In this document: positions 1-9,020 of the stretch, one piece after another | Position numbering within the stretch: the stretch's first letter is position 1 | Layout of the letters: each line of letters starts with the position of its first letter | DNA from: CAZZCN01 sp964652975 | Lineage (GTDB): Bacteria; Bacillota; Clostridia; Saccharofermentanales; UBA5734 | Assembly: GCA_964652975.1 (NCBI GenBank) | Contig: CAZZCN010000018.1 | Coordinates: 1-40,919 of the forward strand | Direction of reading: 5' to 3' | DNA: 40,919 nt | Made by a program: the position numbers and the translations under genes | The notes under the pieces: generated by a model | The model's database searches: none | The model's input: the letters and a program-made list of their open reading frames with translations, nothing else | What the model was told of the DNA's origin: nothing

Positions 1-97
1 ATTCAAAAATCAGCCTCCGTTTTGATGTTTTGTTCATTTGTCTGCACATTCATTTTAGTATGTATATTTTACCATAAAAAAATTACAAAGCAATTAT
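1..97 (-). promoter_or_regulatory. Possible minus-strand promoter and RBS of a gene lying off the left edge
   Basis: On the minus strand a -35-like TTGCTT (93-88) is 16 bp from a -10-like TAAAAT (71-66). A GGAGG (18-14) follows, with a possible TTG start at 6-4. A 16-codon reading frame (53-3) stops in the overlap TTGA with that TTG, so it could be a short leader peptide. This suggests a gene leaving the window to the left, divergent from the mannosidase. Its product cannot be seen. Confidence 0.3.
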
Positions 98-296
98 TAG
101 CACTTAAGAGAGAAATTTTATCTGCATAAATACTTGTGATAGTTGTTGCGAAGGAATTCGGTCAATACCCGCTTGACACGATGAAAATAAGTGAGGAATT
201 TAAATCGCTTTACACTTTATTCATTGATTTATATTGATATTCAATTAAAATTACATACAGGAATAAGATGCTGAAATTGTGTTGGTAAAAAGCTGA

Positions 297-455
297 ATAT
301 TTGATGGTGTTAAGACTGAATTTGTACTGGAAAAAATTTTCAAAATAAGGTATCATTCAAATGGATATTTGGATGATTATATTTGGCATACAATTATGTC
401 CTGGCTGCCAATAATTACGTACAACTATGGAAGCTTGTTAGAATTCAAAAACTAA
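297..455 (+). pseudogene. Possible decayed coding remnant upstream of the mannosidase
   Basis: This is a 52-codon open stretch without a start codon, preceded in frame by a TGA at 294-296. Its composition looks protein-like (for example ...FKIRYHSNGYLDDYIWHT...). I do not recognise the family. Apart from this, positions 98-480 are AT-rich and show no convincing gene. A TTGACA at 173-178 lacks a good -10 partner. It may simply be chance. Confidence 0.15.
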
Positions 456-504
456 TGAAAGCCATGTCAAAATCATATAATCAATAAACGGAGGAAGCAA
501 GTTA

Positions 505-3500
505 ATGGAGACAATTATTAATGCAAATACTATTGATGCCAATAGCGGCAAAGAGAATTTTGATATATCAAATCAGAACTCAAATTTCAAATATCTCTGT
601 GTAATTTCACACACTCATTGGGACAGGGAGTGGTACATGCCTTTTGAGCAATTCCGTATCAGGCTCGTGGAACTGATGGACAGGCTTTTAACAATAATCG
701 AAGAAAATCCGTCATATGTTTTTCATCTGGATGCACAGACCATTGTGCTTGAGGACTATCTGGAAATCCGTCCGTGGAGACGGACTCTTTTGAAAGAACT
801 TGTAATGTCAGGGAATCTTATAATCGGTCCCTGGTATCTGCAAAATGATTTTTATCTGACAAGCGGTGAAGCCACTGTGCGAAACCTATTGGCGGGCACA
901 AAGATAGCTGCGGAATTCGGACGTTGCGGGAAAGTCGGATACGCCCCAGACCAGTTTGGCAATATATCGCAGCTTCCACAGATTCTGTCCGGATTCGGAA
1001 TCGACAATTTTATTTGCGGCAGGGGATACAGTCATTACGAAAAGAATAGTGAAGGCATAACCGTTCGCGATAATGCGCCAACTGAATTTATTTGGGAAGG
1101 ACCTGACGGATCAAAACTGCTGGCTGTCTACATGAGATACTGGTATAACAATGCTCAGCGGATACCTTCAGAAATCGAGAAGGCAATGCCTTTTATTGAA
1201 AATATTGAACAGCTTTTTGAAGGATTTGCCTTGACACCTTACATCCTATTGATGAACGGTGTTGACCATCTGGAAGCTCAGAACGACTTGCTGCCGATAA
1301 TCGACAGTGTCAATACGAAATTCAAACAGATCAGCGAGTTTGAAAATTCACAAGACAAAGAAGATGCCAAAGACTGCAAAAACCGTATTATTAAACAATA
1401 TGTAATGGAAGACTATATATCAGATGTCAAAAAATACTTGGACGAAAACGAAATTCTGTTGATTACACAAAAGGGCGAGCTTCGGGAAGGAAATGACTGG
1501 GAAATACTGAAAGGCACACTTTCGGCCAGAGTGTATCTAAAACAGCTTAATGTAAAAGCTCAGACATGCCTGGAAAATCAGCTGGAGCCAATATCGGCAC
1601 TTTATGAAATGGCAGGTGCCAAGGGGTCGTATGACAGTGATTATACAGAATATCTTTGGAAACAGCTTCTCAAAAATCATCCGCACGATTCGATATGCGG
1701 GTGCTCAAGAGACGAAGTGCATGACCATATGGAAGACAATTATGCAAGACTTGAGGAGGCGACATCCTATCTAGCCGGCAAAAAGTCTCTGGATATCGCA
1801 AATCACATGGAGATTAACTCAAAACAACCAGATGACAATCTTCTGGCCATCTTCAACACTCTTTCATTTCCAAGACATGATGTTATAGAGGCAGAAATTA
1901 TTTTTCTCAAGTCCGAAAATGTCGAGGCATTTGGAATTGAAGACATAAATGGTGAAAGCCAAGACTTCATCGTAACAAAAGTCGAAAACCGCAAACATGA
2001 TGTTTTTACCGCACTGAATCTGCCTGGCGTGCTTGATGTCAAAGTTTTCACAATACTTCTCTATACGCAAAATATCGAGGGGTTTGCTTTCAAGGGATTG
2101 CTGATAAAAAAAGCCGGGTGCTTCGAAGCAGGACAGATTTCCGAAAAATATATTGAATGTCCGGCAAAAAACGATATTTCAGTAGAAATTTCAAACGAAC
2201 ATATCAAGGCGGTTGTAAATTCCAAAGGCGAAATCACCATAACTTTCATCGATAGGAATATTGTCCTGCCAAATGCAATTCAAATCGAAGACCTGCCAGA
2301 CCGTGGAGACGCATACATATTTTTCAAAACAGATGACGTTCCGTTTTACTCAATTGACTTTCCCGCAACTGTAACTTTGGTAGAAAGAAATCCACTTTTA
2401 CAGAAAGTATCTATAACATATGAGATGACACTTCCGAAAGAGTATGATTTTGCAGCACGCAAACGAAGTTGCGAGAAGGTGCTGTGTCCTGTAGAACTGT
2501 CTCTTACACTTAAGAAGAACAGCAGCGTCCTGGAGATGGAGACGCACTTCTTAAACAACATAAAGGACCACAGAACCAGGCTTCTAGTAGATACAGGAAT
2601 AGTATCTGATGAAAGCATGGCGGATATTCCATTTGACATTGTGAAGCATGATATCAATCCTTCGTATCCGGACACAATGAGCGATGTACATCCGAACACT
2701 TCGTTTGCTGCAATAACAACCTCATCAGATGATACAAACCAACCAATAACTGATTCACAGACAGTAACATCTGTATGCTTGGAGTCAGCAGAGTCAACAA
2801 AGTGCGCAACTTCAAAGTCAACAGAGTTCGCAGGAATCACTAGGGGAATTGCAGTTTTTACCACAGGCGAACATGAGTATGAACACTTGATAGACAGACG
2901 AAGCACTCTTGCATTTACATTGGTTAGATCCACCGGAGTTATTACACAGGGTGCCGACCTCAATCCAGCATGTGGCAGCCAGTGGAATGTTCCTGGGAAC
3001 CAATGCCTGCGTGAACTGAAAAGCAGATTTGGATTGGCTGAATTCAATGGAGATGTTTCCAGTCTACCTGTCCGGTCACTTGCTTTTAGAATGCCTATGC
3101 AAGCGATATTCTCTTCCTGCGATACAAGAAAATTCGCCGGAGGAAGGAGTGCGGTTCAAGGAAGCACGCTAGAAGAATTCTACTATTTACCAGACATTCA
3201 CCCTGAAGTTAAAATCAAGGACAATAAATCCATTGTAAAAATTGAAGGCAACGGGATTCTGGTTACTGCACTGAAGAAAGCCGAGGACAGAAGCGGGTTT
3301 GTTTTGCGAATCGTCAATATGAATGACACACCTGCAAAAGCACGGATTAGTTATTACGGAACCATCTCCAAATCGGACCTTTCTGAGAAATCATCCGAAT
3401 ACCTTGGCGTAAACGATATCACCATCGACCTTCGCACGAAAGAAATCGCGACATATTTTCTGGACAGACGGACTATAATGGAAGAAGAACCTTCATTTGC

Positions 3501-3627
3501 CGTTCAACTTCCCAAACCTAATGCAGAAACAATAGCTGCTATGGATGATGTTGACAACAATCGAAACATGAGTCCAACTTTTGACAGCGTTGAGGAATTG
3601 ATGAGGGATTTGAATGCTAAAGATTAG
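505..3627 (+). CDS. GH38 alpha-mannosidase (MngB-like)
   Basis: This 1040-residue glycoside hydrolase family 38 enzyme is predicted to release alpha-linked mannose by a retaining, metal-dependent mechanism, in the cytoplasm because no signal peptide is visible. The zinc-site motif HTHWDREWY is at residues 36-44 (His36, His38 and Asp40 in the ligand positions). The nucleophile motif YAPDQFGN places the catalytic Asp at about 149. The further metal-site motif NHPHDSICGCS lies near residue 395. The C-terminal half is the usual all-beta region. A GGAGG at 490-494 supports the ATG at 505. Residues of about 737-778 are an unusual Ser/Thr-rich low-complexity insert. The gene is monocistronic, with no sugar transporter or PTS beside it, so the substrate (mannosylglycerate, N-glycan mannose or another) is undetermined. 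Confidence 0.9.
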   Translation: METIINANTIDANSGKENFDISNQNSNFKYLCVISHTHWDREWYMPFEQFRIRLVELMDRLLTIIEENPSYVFHLDAQTIVLEDYLEIRPWRRTLLKELVMSGNLIIGPWYLQNDFYLTSGEATVRNLLAGTKIAAEFGRCGKVGYAPDQFGNISQLPQILSGFGIDNFICGRGYSHYEKNSEGITVRDNAPTEFIWEGPDGSKLLAVYMRYWYNNAQRIPSEIEKAMPFIENIEQLFEGFALTPYILLMNGVDHLEAQNDLLPIIDSVNTKFKQISEFENSQDKEDAKDCKNRIIKQYVMEDYISDVKKYLDENEILLITQKGELREGNDWEILKGTLSARVYLKQLNVKAQTCLENQLEPISALYEMAGAKGSYDSDYTEYLWKQLLKNHPHDSICGCSRDEVHDHMEDNYARLEEATSYLAGKKSLDIANHMEINSKQPDDNLLAIFNTLSFPRHDVIEAEIIFLKSENVEAFGIEDINGESQDFIVTKVENRKHDVFTALNLPGVLDVKVFTILLYTQNIEGFAFKGLLIKKAGCFEAGQISEKYIECPAKNDISVEISNEHIKAVVNSKGEITITFIDRNIVLPNAIQIEDLPDRGDAYIFFKTDDVPFYSIDFPATVTLVERNPLLQKVSITYEMTLPKEYDFAARKRSCEKVLCPVELSLTLKKNSSVLEMETHFLNNIKDHRTRLLVDTGIVSDESMADIPFDIVKHDINPSYPDTMSDVHPNTSFAAITTSSDDTNQPITDSQTVTSVCLESAESTKCATSKSTEFAGITRGIAVFTTGEHEYEHLIDRRSTLAFTLVRSTGVITQGADLNPACGSQWNVPGNQCLRELKSRFGLAEFNGDVSSLPVRSLAFRMPMQAIFSSCDTRKFAGGRSAVQGSTLEEFYYLPDIHPEVKIKDNKSIVKIEGNGILVTALKKAEDRSGFVLRIVNMNDTPAKARISYYGTISKSDLSEKSSEYLGVNDITIDLRTKEIATYFLDRRTIMEEEPSFAVQLPKPNAETIAAMDDVDNNRNMSPTFDSVEELMRDLNAKD

Positions 3628-3735
3628 ATATATAGCAAACTTATTTGTGTTATCTAATTTAAAACACGAAAAATAGTTTGCCGAATGCGTTTTGATAACA
3701 CATCTATTATAGAAAACATTTCAAAACGCTATACT
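3628..3735. repeat. Dispersed double-inverted-repeat element, copy 1
   Basis: The element begins right after the mannosidase stop codon. It holds two inverted repeats in series: GCAAACT (3635-3641) with AGTTTGC (3675-3681), and GCGTTTTGA (3687-3695) with TCAAAACGC (3721-3729, perfect 9 bp). A diverged copy with the same arms and almost identical spacing lies at 22805-22912. The right end, CGCTATAC, runs straight into the toxin-like reading frame. It resembles a MITE- or REP-like non-coding element, but no family is recognised. Confidence 0.75.
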
Positions 3736-3986
3736 ACAAAGTTAAAAAAGATTATAAAGCAATACAAAAAAGAGGATATGACTTGAAACTATTTCAAGAA
3801 GTGATTTCTTTGCTATGTAACGAGCAACTTCTACCCCAAAATAATTATGTCCATTCCTTGGGTGGAAAATACTCAGGTCACAGAGAATGTCATATTGCAC
3901 CTGATTGGCTACTAATTTATAAGATTGAGAAAGAAATTCTAACGCTTTCTCTTACAAGGATAGAATCACATAGTGATCTGTTTTAG
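3723..3986 (+). pseudogene. YafQ-type (RelE/ParE superfamily) toxin remnant, 5' end lost
   Basis: The reading frame encodes the YafQ mRNA-interferase fold: an N-terminal KKDYKAIQKRGYDL segment, then GHRECHIAPDWLLIYKI and the C-terminal SHSDLF motif that carries the family's active-site region. Intact YafQ proteins are about 90 residues. Here the frame is open from 3699, but the only start-like codon is a TTG at 3783, which would remove the first strand and helix. Upstream sequence to about 3735 belongs to the dispersed repeat, so the start codon and any RelB/DinJ antitoxin appear to have been displaced. It is probably inactive. A non-canonical start cannot be excluded. Confidence 0.7.
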
Positions 3987-4027
3987 TAGTTACATAATAA
4001 TTAACGATAATGTTATACCTGAATAAT

Positions 4028-4193
4028 TTATTTGACCATTTCATTTTCAGACATCATACTATCAATTTCTGATAATTTTACGGCAACAGGGTAATGGCCC
4101 ACCTTGTTGAAGCAGATTAGACTCTTTTGCCATTTTCTGTGATTTTTATAAAAAATTAACCGACTTATTGTCAAATTCCAGTTTTACTACCAT
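4028..4193 (-). pseudogene. Possible minus-strand coding remnant
   Basis: Read on the minus strand from an ATG at 4193-4191, the sequence gives MVVKLEFDNKSVNFL and then a stop. A second frame to 4028 continues with protein-like sequence (GHYPVAVKLSEIDSMM). This suggests a frameshifted, decayed small gene in the 313-bp interval before nfnA. The family is not recognised and the support is weak. Confidence 0.2.
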
Positions 4194-4200
4194 AGTTTAA

Positions 4201-4229
4201 TTGTAAATGCTAAAAGTTTTTGATATAAT
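4201..4229 (+). promoter_or_regulatory. Sigma-A promoter of nfnAB
   Basis: TTGTAA (4201-4206), a 17-bp spacer and a perfect TATAAT (4224-4229) make a housekeeping promoter about 65 bp upstream of the nfnA start at 4300. It overlaps the first codons of the longer reading frame that begins at 4207, which argues against that start. Confidence 0.7.
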
Positions 4230-4299
4230 TCTGCAAGACGGCACAATAAATCAAAGAAGAATTTTGTGCGCCAATAAATTTAAAATTGGAGAAAAGCAA

Positions 4300-5136
4300 A
4301 TGTTTACTGTAAAATCTAAAGAGTCGCTAAACGAAATGACAACTAAAATGCAAGTTTATGCACCTCATATTGCAAATAAGGCAAAAGCAGGTCAGTTTAT
4401 AATTTTCCGCGTCAACGAAAAGGGTGAGAGAATTCCTCTTACAATTGCTGATACAAACAAGGCGGACGGAACCGTGACAATTATATTCCAGGAAGTTGGA
4501 AAGTCCACAAAGGAACTCGGCGAATTGAATGTCGGGGAACAGATTCTCGATTTTGTAGGACCGCTTGGTTCGCCGTCGAAACTTGAAGGTATCAAGAGAG
4601 CCGCTGTCGTCGGTGGTGGTCTCGGCTGTGCCATAGCTTTTCCGCAAGCCAAACAGGTTCACGCGAATGGGGCAGTGGGTGACATAATTGCAGGAGTCAG
4701 GACCAAGGACCTTATAATACTCGAGAACGAGATGAGAGAGGTCAGTGACAATCTTTACCTTTGTACAGACGATGGCAGTTTCGGCGAGAAGGGATTTGTT
4801 ACAGATATGCTAAAGAAACTTATCGACAGTGGCAAGGAATACGATGAAGTCATAGTTGTAGGTCCGCTACCGATGATGAAGTTCGTTTCGCTTTTAACTA
4901 AGCAGTATAACATCAAGACCACAGTAAGCATGAACACAATTATGATAGATGGTACGGGAATGTGCGGTGGATGCCGTTTGACCGTAGGCGGCGAGACAAA
5001 GTTTGCATGCGTTGACGGCCCTGAATTTGACGGACATCTTATAGATTTTGACGAAGCAATCAGAAGGGTTTCCATGTATAAGGATACCGAGAAGGTCAAA
5101 GACAACGAACATAACTGCAGATTGGAGAAAATGTAA
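4300..5136 (+). CDS. nfnA: NfnA: NADH-dependent reduced ferredoxin:NADP+ oxidoreductase, small subunit
   Basis: This 278-residue subunit belongs to the flavin-based electron-bifurcating transhydrogenase, which couples NADH and reduced ferredoxin oxidation to NADP+ reduction. It has an N-terminal ferredoxin-reductase-like FAD domain, a central NAD domain (AAVVGGGLGCAIAFP) and a C-terminal [2Fe-2S] motif. That motif is DGTGMCGGC, with Cys222, Cys225 and Cys237 plus Asp217 as ligand candidates. The family is known to use three Cys and one Asp. The start at 4300 is chosen because GGAGA at 4288-4292 is well spaced, the length fits the family, and a promoter overlaps the upstream alternative. It is one base from nfnB. 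It resembles the dihydroorotate dehydrogenase electron-transfer subunit, but the nfnB partner settles the assignment. Confidence 0.92.
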   Translation: MFTVKSKESLNEMTTKMQVYAPHIANKAKAGQFIIFRVNEKGERIPLTIADTNKADGTVTIIFQEVGKSTKELGELNVGEQILDFVGPLGSPSKLEGIKRAAVVGGGLGCAIAFPQAKQVHANGAVGDIIAGVRTKDLIILENEMREVSDNLYLCTDDGSFGEKGFVTDMLKKLIDSGKEYDEVIVVGPLPMMKFVSLLTKQYNIKTTVSMNTIMIDGTGMCGGCRLTVGGETKFACVDGPEFDGHLIDFDEAIRRVSMYKDTEKVKDNEHNCRLEKM

Positions 5137-5137
5137 A

Positions 5138-6532
5138 ATGGCTAATATGTCTTTAAATAAGTTAGTAATGCCCGTTCAAGACCCTGAGGTCAGGAACAAG
5201 AATTTCAAGGAGGTTGCTCTCGGATATACAGAGGAGATGGCAATTGAAGAAGCGAAAAGATGCCTGATATGCAAGAATCCCTTCTGCGTCTCAGGATGCC
5301 CTGTTCAAGTAGCTATACCACAGTTTCTGGACCTTGTTGCACAAGGTGAGTTCGAGAAGGCATACGAAGCAATAGTTAACACTAACGCACTGCCTGCAGT
5401 ATGCGGAAGGGTCTGTCCACAGGAGACACAATGTGAACAGCTGTGCATTCGCGGCAAAAAGGGAGAACCGGTAGCAATAGGCAACCTCGAGAGGTTTGTA
5501 GCTGACTGGCACATGAAAAACATCCACCAGAAGCAGGTAAAAGTGCCGAGCAACGGACATAAGGTCGCTGTTGTCGGATCAGGTCCGGCAGGGCTTATCT
5601 GTGCAGCTGATTTAGCCAAAATGGGATACGAAGTTACGATTTTCGAAGCATTTCACTCCACCGGTGGTGTTCTTGTTTACGGAATCCCCGAATTCCGTCT
5701 TCCGAAAAGCATAGTAAATATTGAAATCGAGAAACTTAGAGAACTGGGTGTTACAATTTTAACTAATATGGTTATCGGTAGGGCGTATTCGATAGACGAT
5801 TTATTTGCCGAAGGGTTTGAAGCAGTTTTTATCGGCACTGGCGCAGGACTTCCTACATTCATGAAAATTCCCGGCGAGAATCTGAATGGTGTATACTCGG
5901 CAAACGAGTATCTTACAAGAATCAACCTGATGAGATCATACGACGAGACCTACGACACTCCAATCATGAGAAGCAAGGCAGTTGCGGTTGTTGGCGGCGG
6001 CAACGTTGCAATGGACGCAGCGCGCTGTGCCAAAAGGCTTGGAGCCGAGAAAGTATATATAATTTACAGACGCGGCGAGGCGGAAATGCCTGCAAGAATT
6101 GATGAAGTTCATCACGCAAAAGAAGAAGGCATCATTTTTAAAATGCTTACCAATCCTGTTAAAATACACGGTGATGACAGAGGATATGTCAAAGCGATTG
6201 AATGTGTTGAGATGGAACTTGGCGAGCCTGACGATTCCGGAAGAAGAAGACCGGTGGAGAAGGCGGGATCAAACTTCATACTCGATGTTGACACAGTCAT
6301 ACCTGCTATCGGAACATCTCCGAATCCTCTCATCAAGTCAACCACCCCTGACCTTGAGACAAACAGGTGGGGCTGCATAGTAGCCGACGAGAAGACAGGG
6401 CAGACTTCCAAAGAAGGCGTTTTTGCAGGCGGTGACACAGTTACAGGAGCCGCCACCGTAATCCTTGCGATGGGAGCCGGCAAGGCTTCGGCTGTTGCAA
6501 TCGATGAATATATTAAAAGCAAAACGCAATAG
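5138..6532 (+). CDS. nfnB: NfnB: NADH-dependent reduced ferredoxin:NADP+ oxidoreductase, large subunit (GltD-like)
   Basis: This 464-residue cytoplasmic flavoprotein related to the glutamate synthase small subunit forms the bifurcating Nfn complex with NfnA. The N-terminal cysteine clusters CLICKNPFCVSGCPV and CGRVCPQETQCEQLC bind two [4Fe-4S] clusters. An FAD site (VVGSGPAGL) and an NADPH site (VVGGGNVAMDAARCAKRLG) follow, and the C-terminal GGDTVTGAATVILAMGAG closes the FAD fold. The start at 5138 follows GGAG at 5124-5127 just inside the nfnA end, suggesting translational coupling. A longer frame from 5048 would overlap nfnA by 89 bases and is unlikely. No gltB large subunit is present, which favours NfnB over GltD. 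Confidence 0.92.
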   Translation: MANMSLNKLVMPVQDPEVRNKNFKEVALGYTEEMAIEEAKRCLICKNPFCVSGCPVQVAIPQFLDLVAQGEFEKAYEAIVNTNALPAVCGRVCPQETQCEQLCIRGKKGEPVAIGNLERFVADWHMKNIHQKQVKVPSNGHKVAVVGSGPAGLICAADLAKMGYEVTIFEAFHSTGGVLVYGIPEFRLPKSIVNIEIEKLRELGVTILTNMVIGRAYSIDDLFAEGFEAVFIGTGAGLPTFMKIPGENLNGVYSANEYLTRINLMRSYDETYDTPIMRSKAVAVVGGGNVAMDAARCAKRLGAEKVYIIYRRGEAEMPARIDEVHHAKEEGIIFKMLTNPVKIHGDDRGYVKAIECVEMELGEPDDSGRRRPVEKAGSNFILDVDTVIPAIGTSPNPLIKSTTPDLETNRWGCIVADEKTGQTSKEGVFAGGDTVTGAATVILAMGAGKASAVAIDEYIKSKTQ

Positions 6533-6755
6533 AAAAGCAACAACTAAAATGCAAATGTAAAACTATAATTAAAACGAAGATGTTTTTTAATAATATTGGC
6601 ATTTTAGCTAATAACAAAAAAGAATAAATCTTATTACACAAATATTGAACATAAACAAATTAATAATGTAACACAAGAATTAGAGAAATTACAAATCATA
6701 TTAATAAATACGGAAAGAGTTTTTTGTGATATCATAACTCAAAGGCGGTGGACTT

Positions 6756-7070
6756 ATGGCATTAGAACAATTCAAAATAATAACAGAAGCTGAGAGCGAA
6801 GCAGCAAAGATACGAAGTGAAGCTGTATTGCAAGCAAAGAAGATTATTTCCGATGCCAGGAAACAGGGCGAAGAGATTGTAGCGCAAGCGATATCCGATT
6901 CAAAGAGAGAAATGGCTGACCAGCTCGCTTTGGCAAATGAACAGGCACAGACGAATGCAAATGCAATTGCAGGCATGTCGCTTCAAGAAAGCGAAAAGCT
7001 AAAGTCTGATGCCAATATTAACAAGGACAAGGCTGTAGCGTATATAATCGAAAGGACTGTGAAGGGCTGA
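6756..7070 (+). CDS. ntpF: V-type ATPase peripheral-stalk subunit (G/H type; E. hirae NtpF)
   Basis: This 104-residue, Ala/Glu/Lys-rich, almost wholly helical protein is predicted to form a coiled coil. It is the first gene of the V-ATPase operon, in the position of E. hirae ntpF, whose product pairs with subunit E to form the peripheral stalk. Sequence conservation in this family is low, so the call rests on size, coiled-coil composition and gene position. An AGGCGGTGG ribosome site precedes the ATG at 6756. The TGA overlaps the ATG of ntpI by one base. The 223-bp interval upstream (6533-6755) is AT-rich. It must hold the operon promoter, but I found no unambiguous -35/-10 pair. Confidence 0.8.
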   Translation: MALEQFKIITEAESEAAKIRSEAVLQAKKIISDARKQGEEIVAQAISDSKREMADQLALANEQAQTNANAIAGMSLQESEKLKSDANINKDKAVAYIIERTVKG

Positions 7071-9019
7071 TGGCAATAATCCCAATGAAAAAACTTTCAC
7101 TTTTCGCCTTGACACAGGATAGAGAGATACTTCTCAGAGACCTGACAAGACTTGGCTGCTTCGAAATTACAGAGTCTGATTCAACTCAATTCGAAGAGTT
7201 CAGGACTACTGTAACAAAAGATGTTTCGTGCAGTAAAGAAGCGACAGACAACTTAAACGAAATTGTCAATGCTCTTAAGGCATTAGAAAAATTCGCACCT
7301 GTCAAGTCAGGACTTTTCTTTCAGAGACATCTTGTAACAGACGGTGAATTCAATAATCCAATAAAAGTTGAAGCCACACTTAAAATAGCGCATGAAATCA
7401 ATTCTTTACACAAAGACATTATTAACAATTGGAATATAGAGAATAAGCTTGTGGCCATCAAGACAGCGGTTACGCCCTGGCTTAACTGTGATTTGCCATT
7501 GAATTGTATGGGAACGGATGAGACCGAATTCGTATTTGGCGCTTGTCCTGCATCTACTGATATGGATGCAATGAAGATGGCGTTAAATCTTGGTGTGCCT
7601 GAAAGTGAAATGAATATAGTAAACTCTGACAAGGAACAGTTCTACTTGTTGCTTATTGTCCATAAGCAACTGTTTGACAAGGCATTTGCAATTGTCAAGG
7701 AGTTTGATTTTGGTCGTGTGCAGTTCACCGGAATTGTAGATACTGCAAAAGACAGCATCACAGAGATAGAAAGACAGCTTGTAAATAACATAATTGAACG
7801 TGAGAGGATACAAGAAGAGATCAAGACATTCATAGTACATAAGACTGACCTTGAGAAAAGCTATGATGCAATTAATATCGAAGTCAACAGGGAGAAAATC
7901 AGAGACAAGCTCGTCAAGACAGAGAAAGTCCTTGTTTTTTCAGGTTGGGTGGCAGTAGATGAAGAAAAATCAATAACAAAATTACTCTCGCAATATATTT
8001 GTGCATACGAATTCAGAGATCCGCACGACGATGAACAACCACCTGTTAAGATCAAGAATTCAGCGCTTGTGAGACCATTTGGAATTGTTACCGAATTGTA
8101 TAGCCTTCCGGATCCGAGAGGTATTGATCCTAATGCGTCAATGTCTATATTTTTCTTTGTCTGCTTCGGTATAATGGTATCTGACGCAGGATACGGACTT
8201 ATTATTGCAGGTCTTTGCTATTATTTGATGAGAAAATACCGGATGCGTGGAATGAGCAAACAATTAATCTCTCTTTTATTCCTCGGAGGCATTTCAACCA
8301 TCATATGGGGCGTACTGTTCGGCAGTTGGTTTGGAGATGTTGTACCGGTTATAAGCAAAATAATAACAGGCAAGGAGTTTATTATAAAGCCGCTTTGGTT
8401 CAATCCATTAGTAGACCCGATGAAAATGCTGTTTTTCTCATTTGCGATTGGTCTAGTTCATATTTTCTGGGGCATGGCGCTTAACGCATGGATGTTGATT
8501 AGACGTGGCAAATGGCTTGATGCAGTTTTTGATGTAGGTTTTTGGTACTGCCTGATAATAGGGCTTCTGGTTATGCTGATCAATTTCGAAGTCGGTAAGT
8601 ACATGTCGCTTATAGGAGCTGCGGGAATTGTTTTGACACAGGGACGGTCAAAAAAAGGCATTATAGGGAAATTTATTTCCGGGTTGTTAAGCCTTTATAA
8701 TATTACTGCTTACTTGAGCGACGTACTTTCATATTCCAGACTTCTTGCGCTTGGTCTTGCAACCGGAGTTATCGCTAGTGTTATCAACAACATGGGTGCA
8801 CTGCTTTCAGGAAGCATAGTAGGGACAGTTGCAATGGTGGTTATTTTAATAGGCGGCAATATATTTAATCTTGCAATAAACACACTTGGTGCATACGTTC
8901 ATTCGAGTCGTTTGCAATATATTGAATTTTTCGGTAAATTCTATGAAAGCGGTGGGGTAGCTTACAGACCTGCTTTCATGGAAACAAAATATGTAGACAT
9001 AGTGAAGGAGAGTAAATAA
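7070..9019 (+). CDS. ntpI: V-type ATPase subunit I (a subunit)
   Basis: This 649-residue stator membrane subunit forms the ion half-channels against the K ring. The N-terminal half (about 1-330) is soluble with coiled-coil stretches and contacts the peripheral stalks. The C-terminal half has about seven or eight hydrophobic segments, starting near ASMSIFFFVCFGIMVSDAGYGLIIAGL. The conserved ...YLSDVLSYSRLLALGLATGVIA... helix near residue 550 contains the arginine (SYSRLLALGLA) that faces the rotor carboxylate. Length and organisation match the family. It overlaps ntpF by one base and ends 1 base before ntpK. Confidence 0.93.
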   Translation: MAIIPMKKLSLFALTQDREILLRDLTRLGCFEITESDSTQFEEFRTTVTKDVSCSKEATDNLNEIVNALKALEKFAPVKSGLFFQRHLVTDGEFNNPIKVEATLKIAHEINSLHKDIINNWNIENKLVAIKTAVTPWLNCDLPLNCMGTDETEFVFGACPASTDMDAMKMALNLGVPESEMNIVNSDKEQFYLLLIVHKQLFDKAFAIVKEFDFGRVQFTGIVDTAKDSITEIERQLVNNIIERERIQEEIKTFIVHKTDLEKSYDAINIEVNREKIRDKLVKTEKVLVFSGWVAVDEEKSITKLLSQYICAYEFRDPHDDEQPPVKIKNSALVRPFGIVTELYSLPDPRGIDPNASMSIFFFVCFGIMVSDAGYGLIIAGLCYYLMRKYRMRGMSKQLISLLFLGGISTIIWGVLFGSWFGDVVPVISKIITGKEFIIKPLWFNPLVDPMKMLFFSFAIGLVHIFWGMALNAWMLIRRGKWLDAVFDVGFWYCLIIGLLVMLINFEVGKYMSLIGAAGIVLTQGRSKKGIIGKFISGLLSLYNITAYLSDVLSYSRLLALGLATGVIASVINNMGALLSGSIVGTVAMVVILIGGNIFNLAINTLGAYVHSSRLQYIEFFGKFYESGGVAYRPAFMETKYVDIVKESK

Positions 9020-9020
9020 G

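Noticed and set aside
2346..3047. 233-codon open frame on the minus strand
   Set aside because: It lies wholly inside the GH38 gene, antisense, with no ribosome site and no recognisable protein features.
4207..4299. Longer N terminus for NfnA starting at 4207
   Set aside because: A TTGTAA-17-TATAAT promoter overlaps it, so transcription should start after 4229. The ATG at 4300 has the ribosome site and gives the family length.
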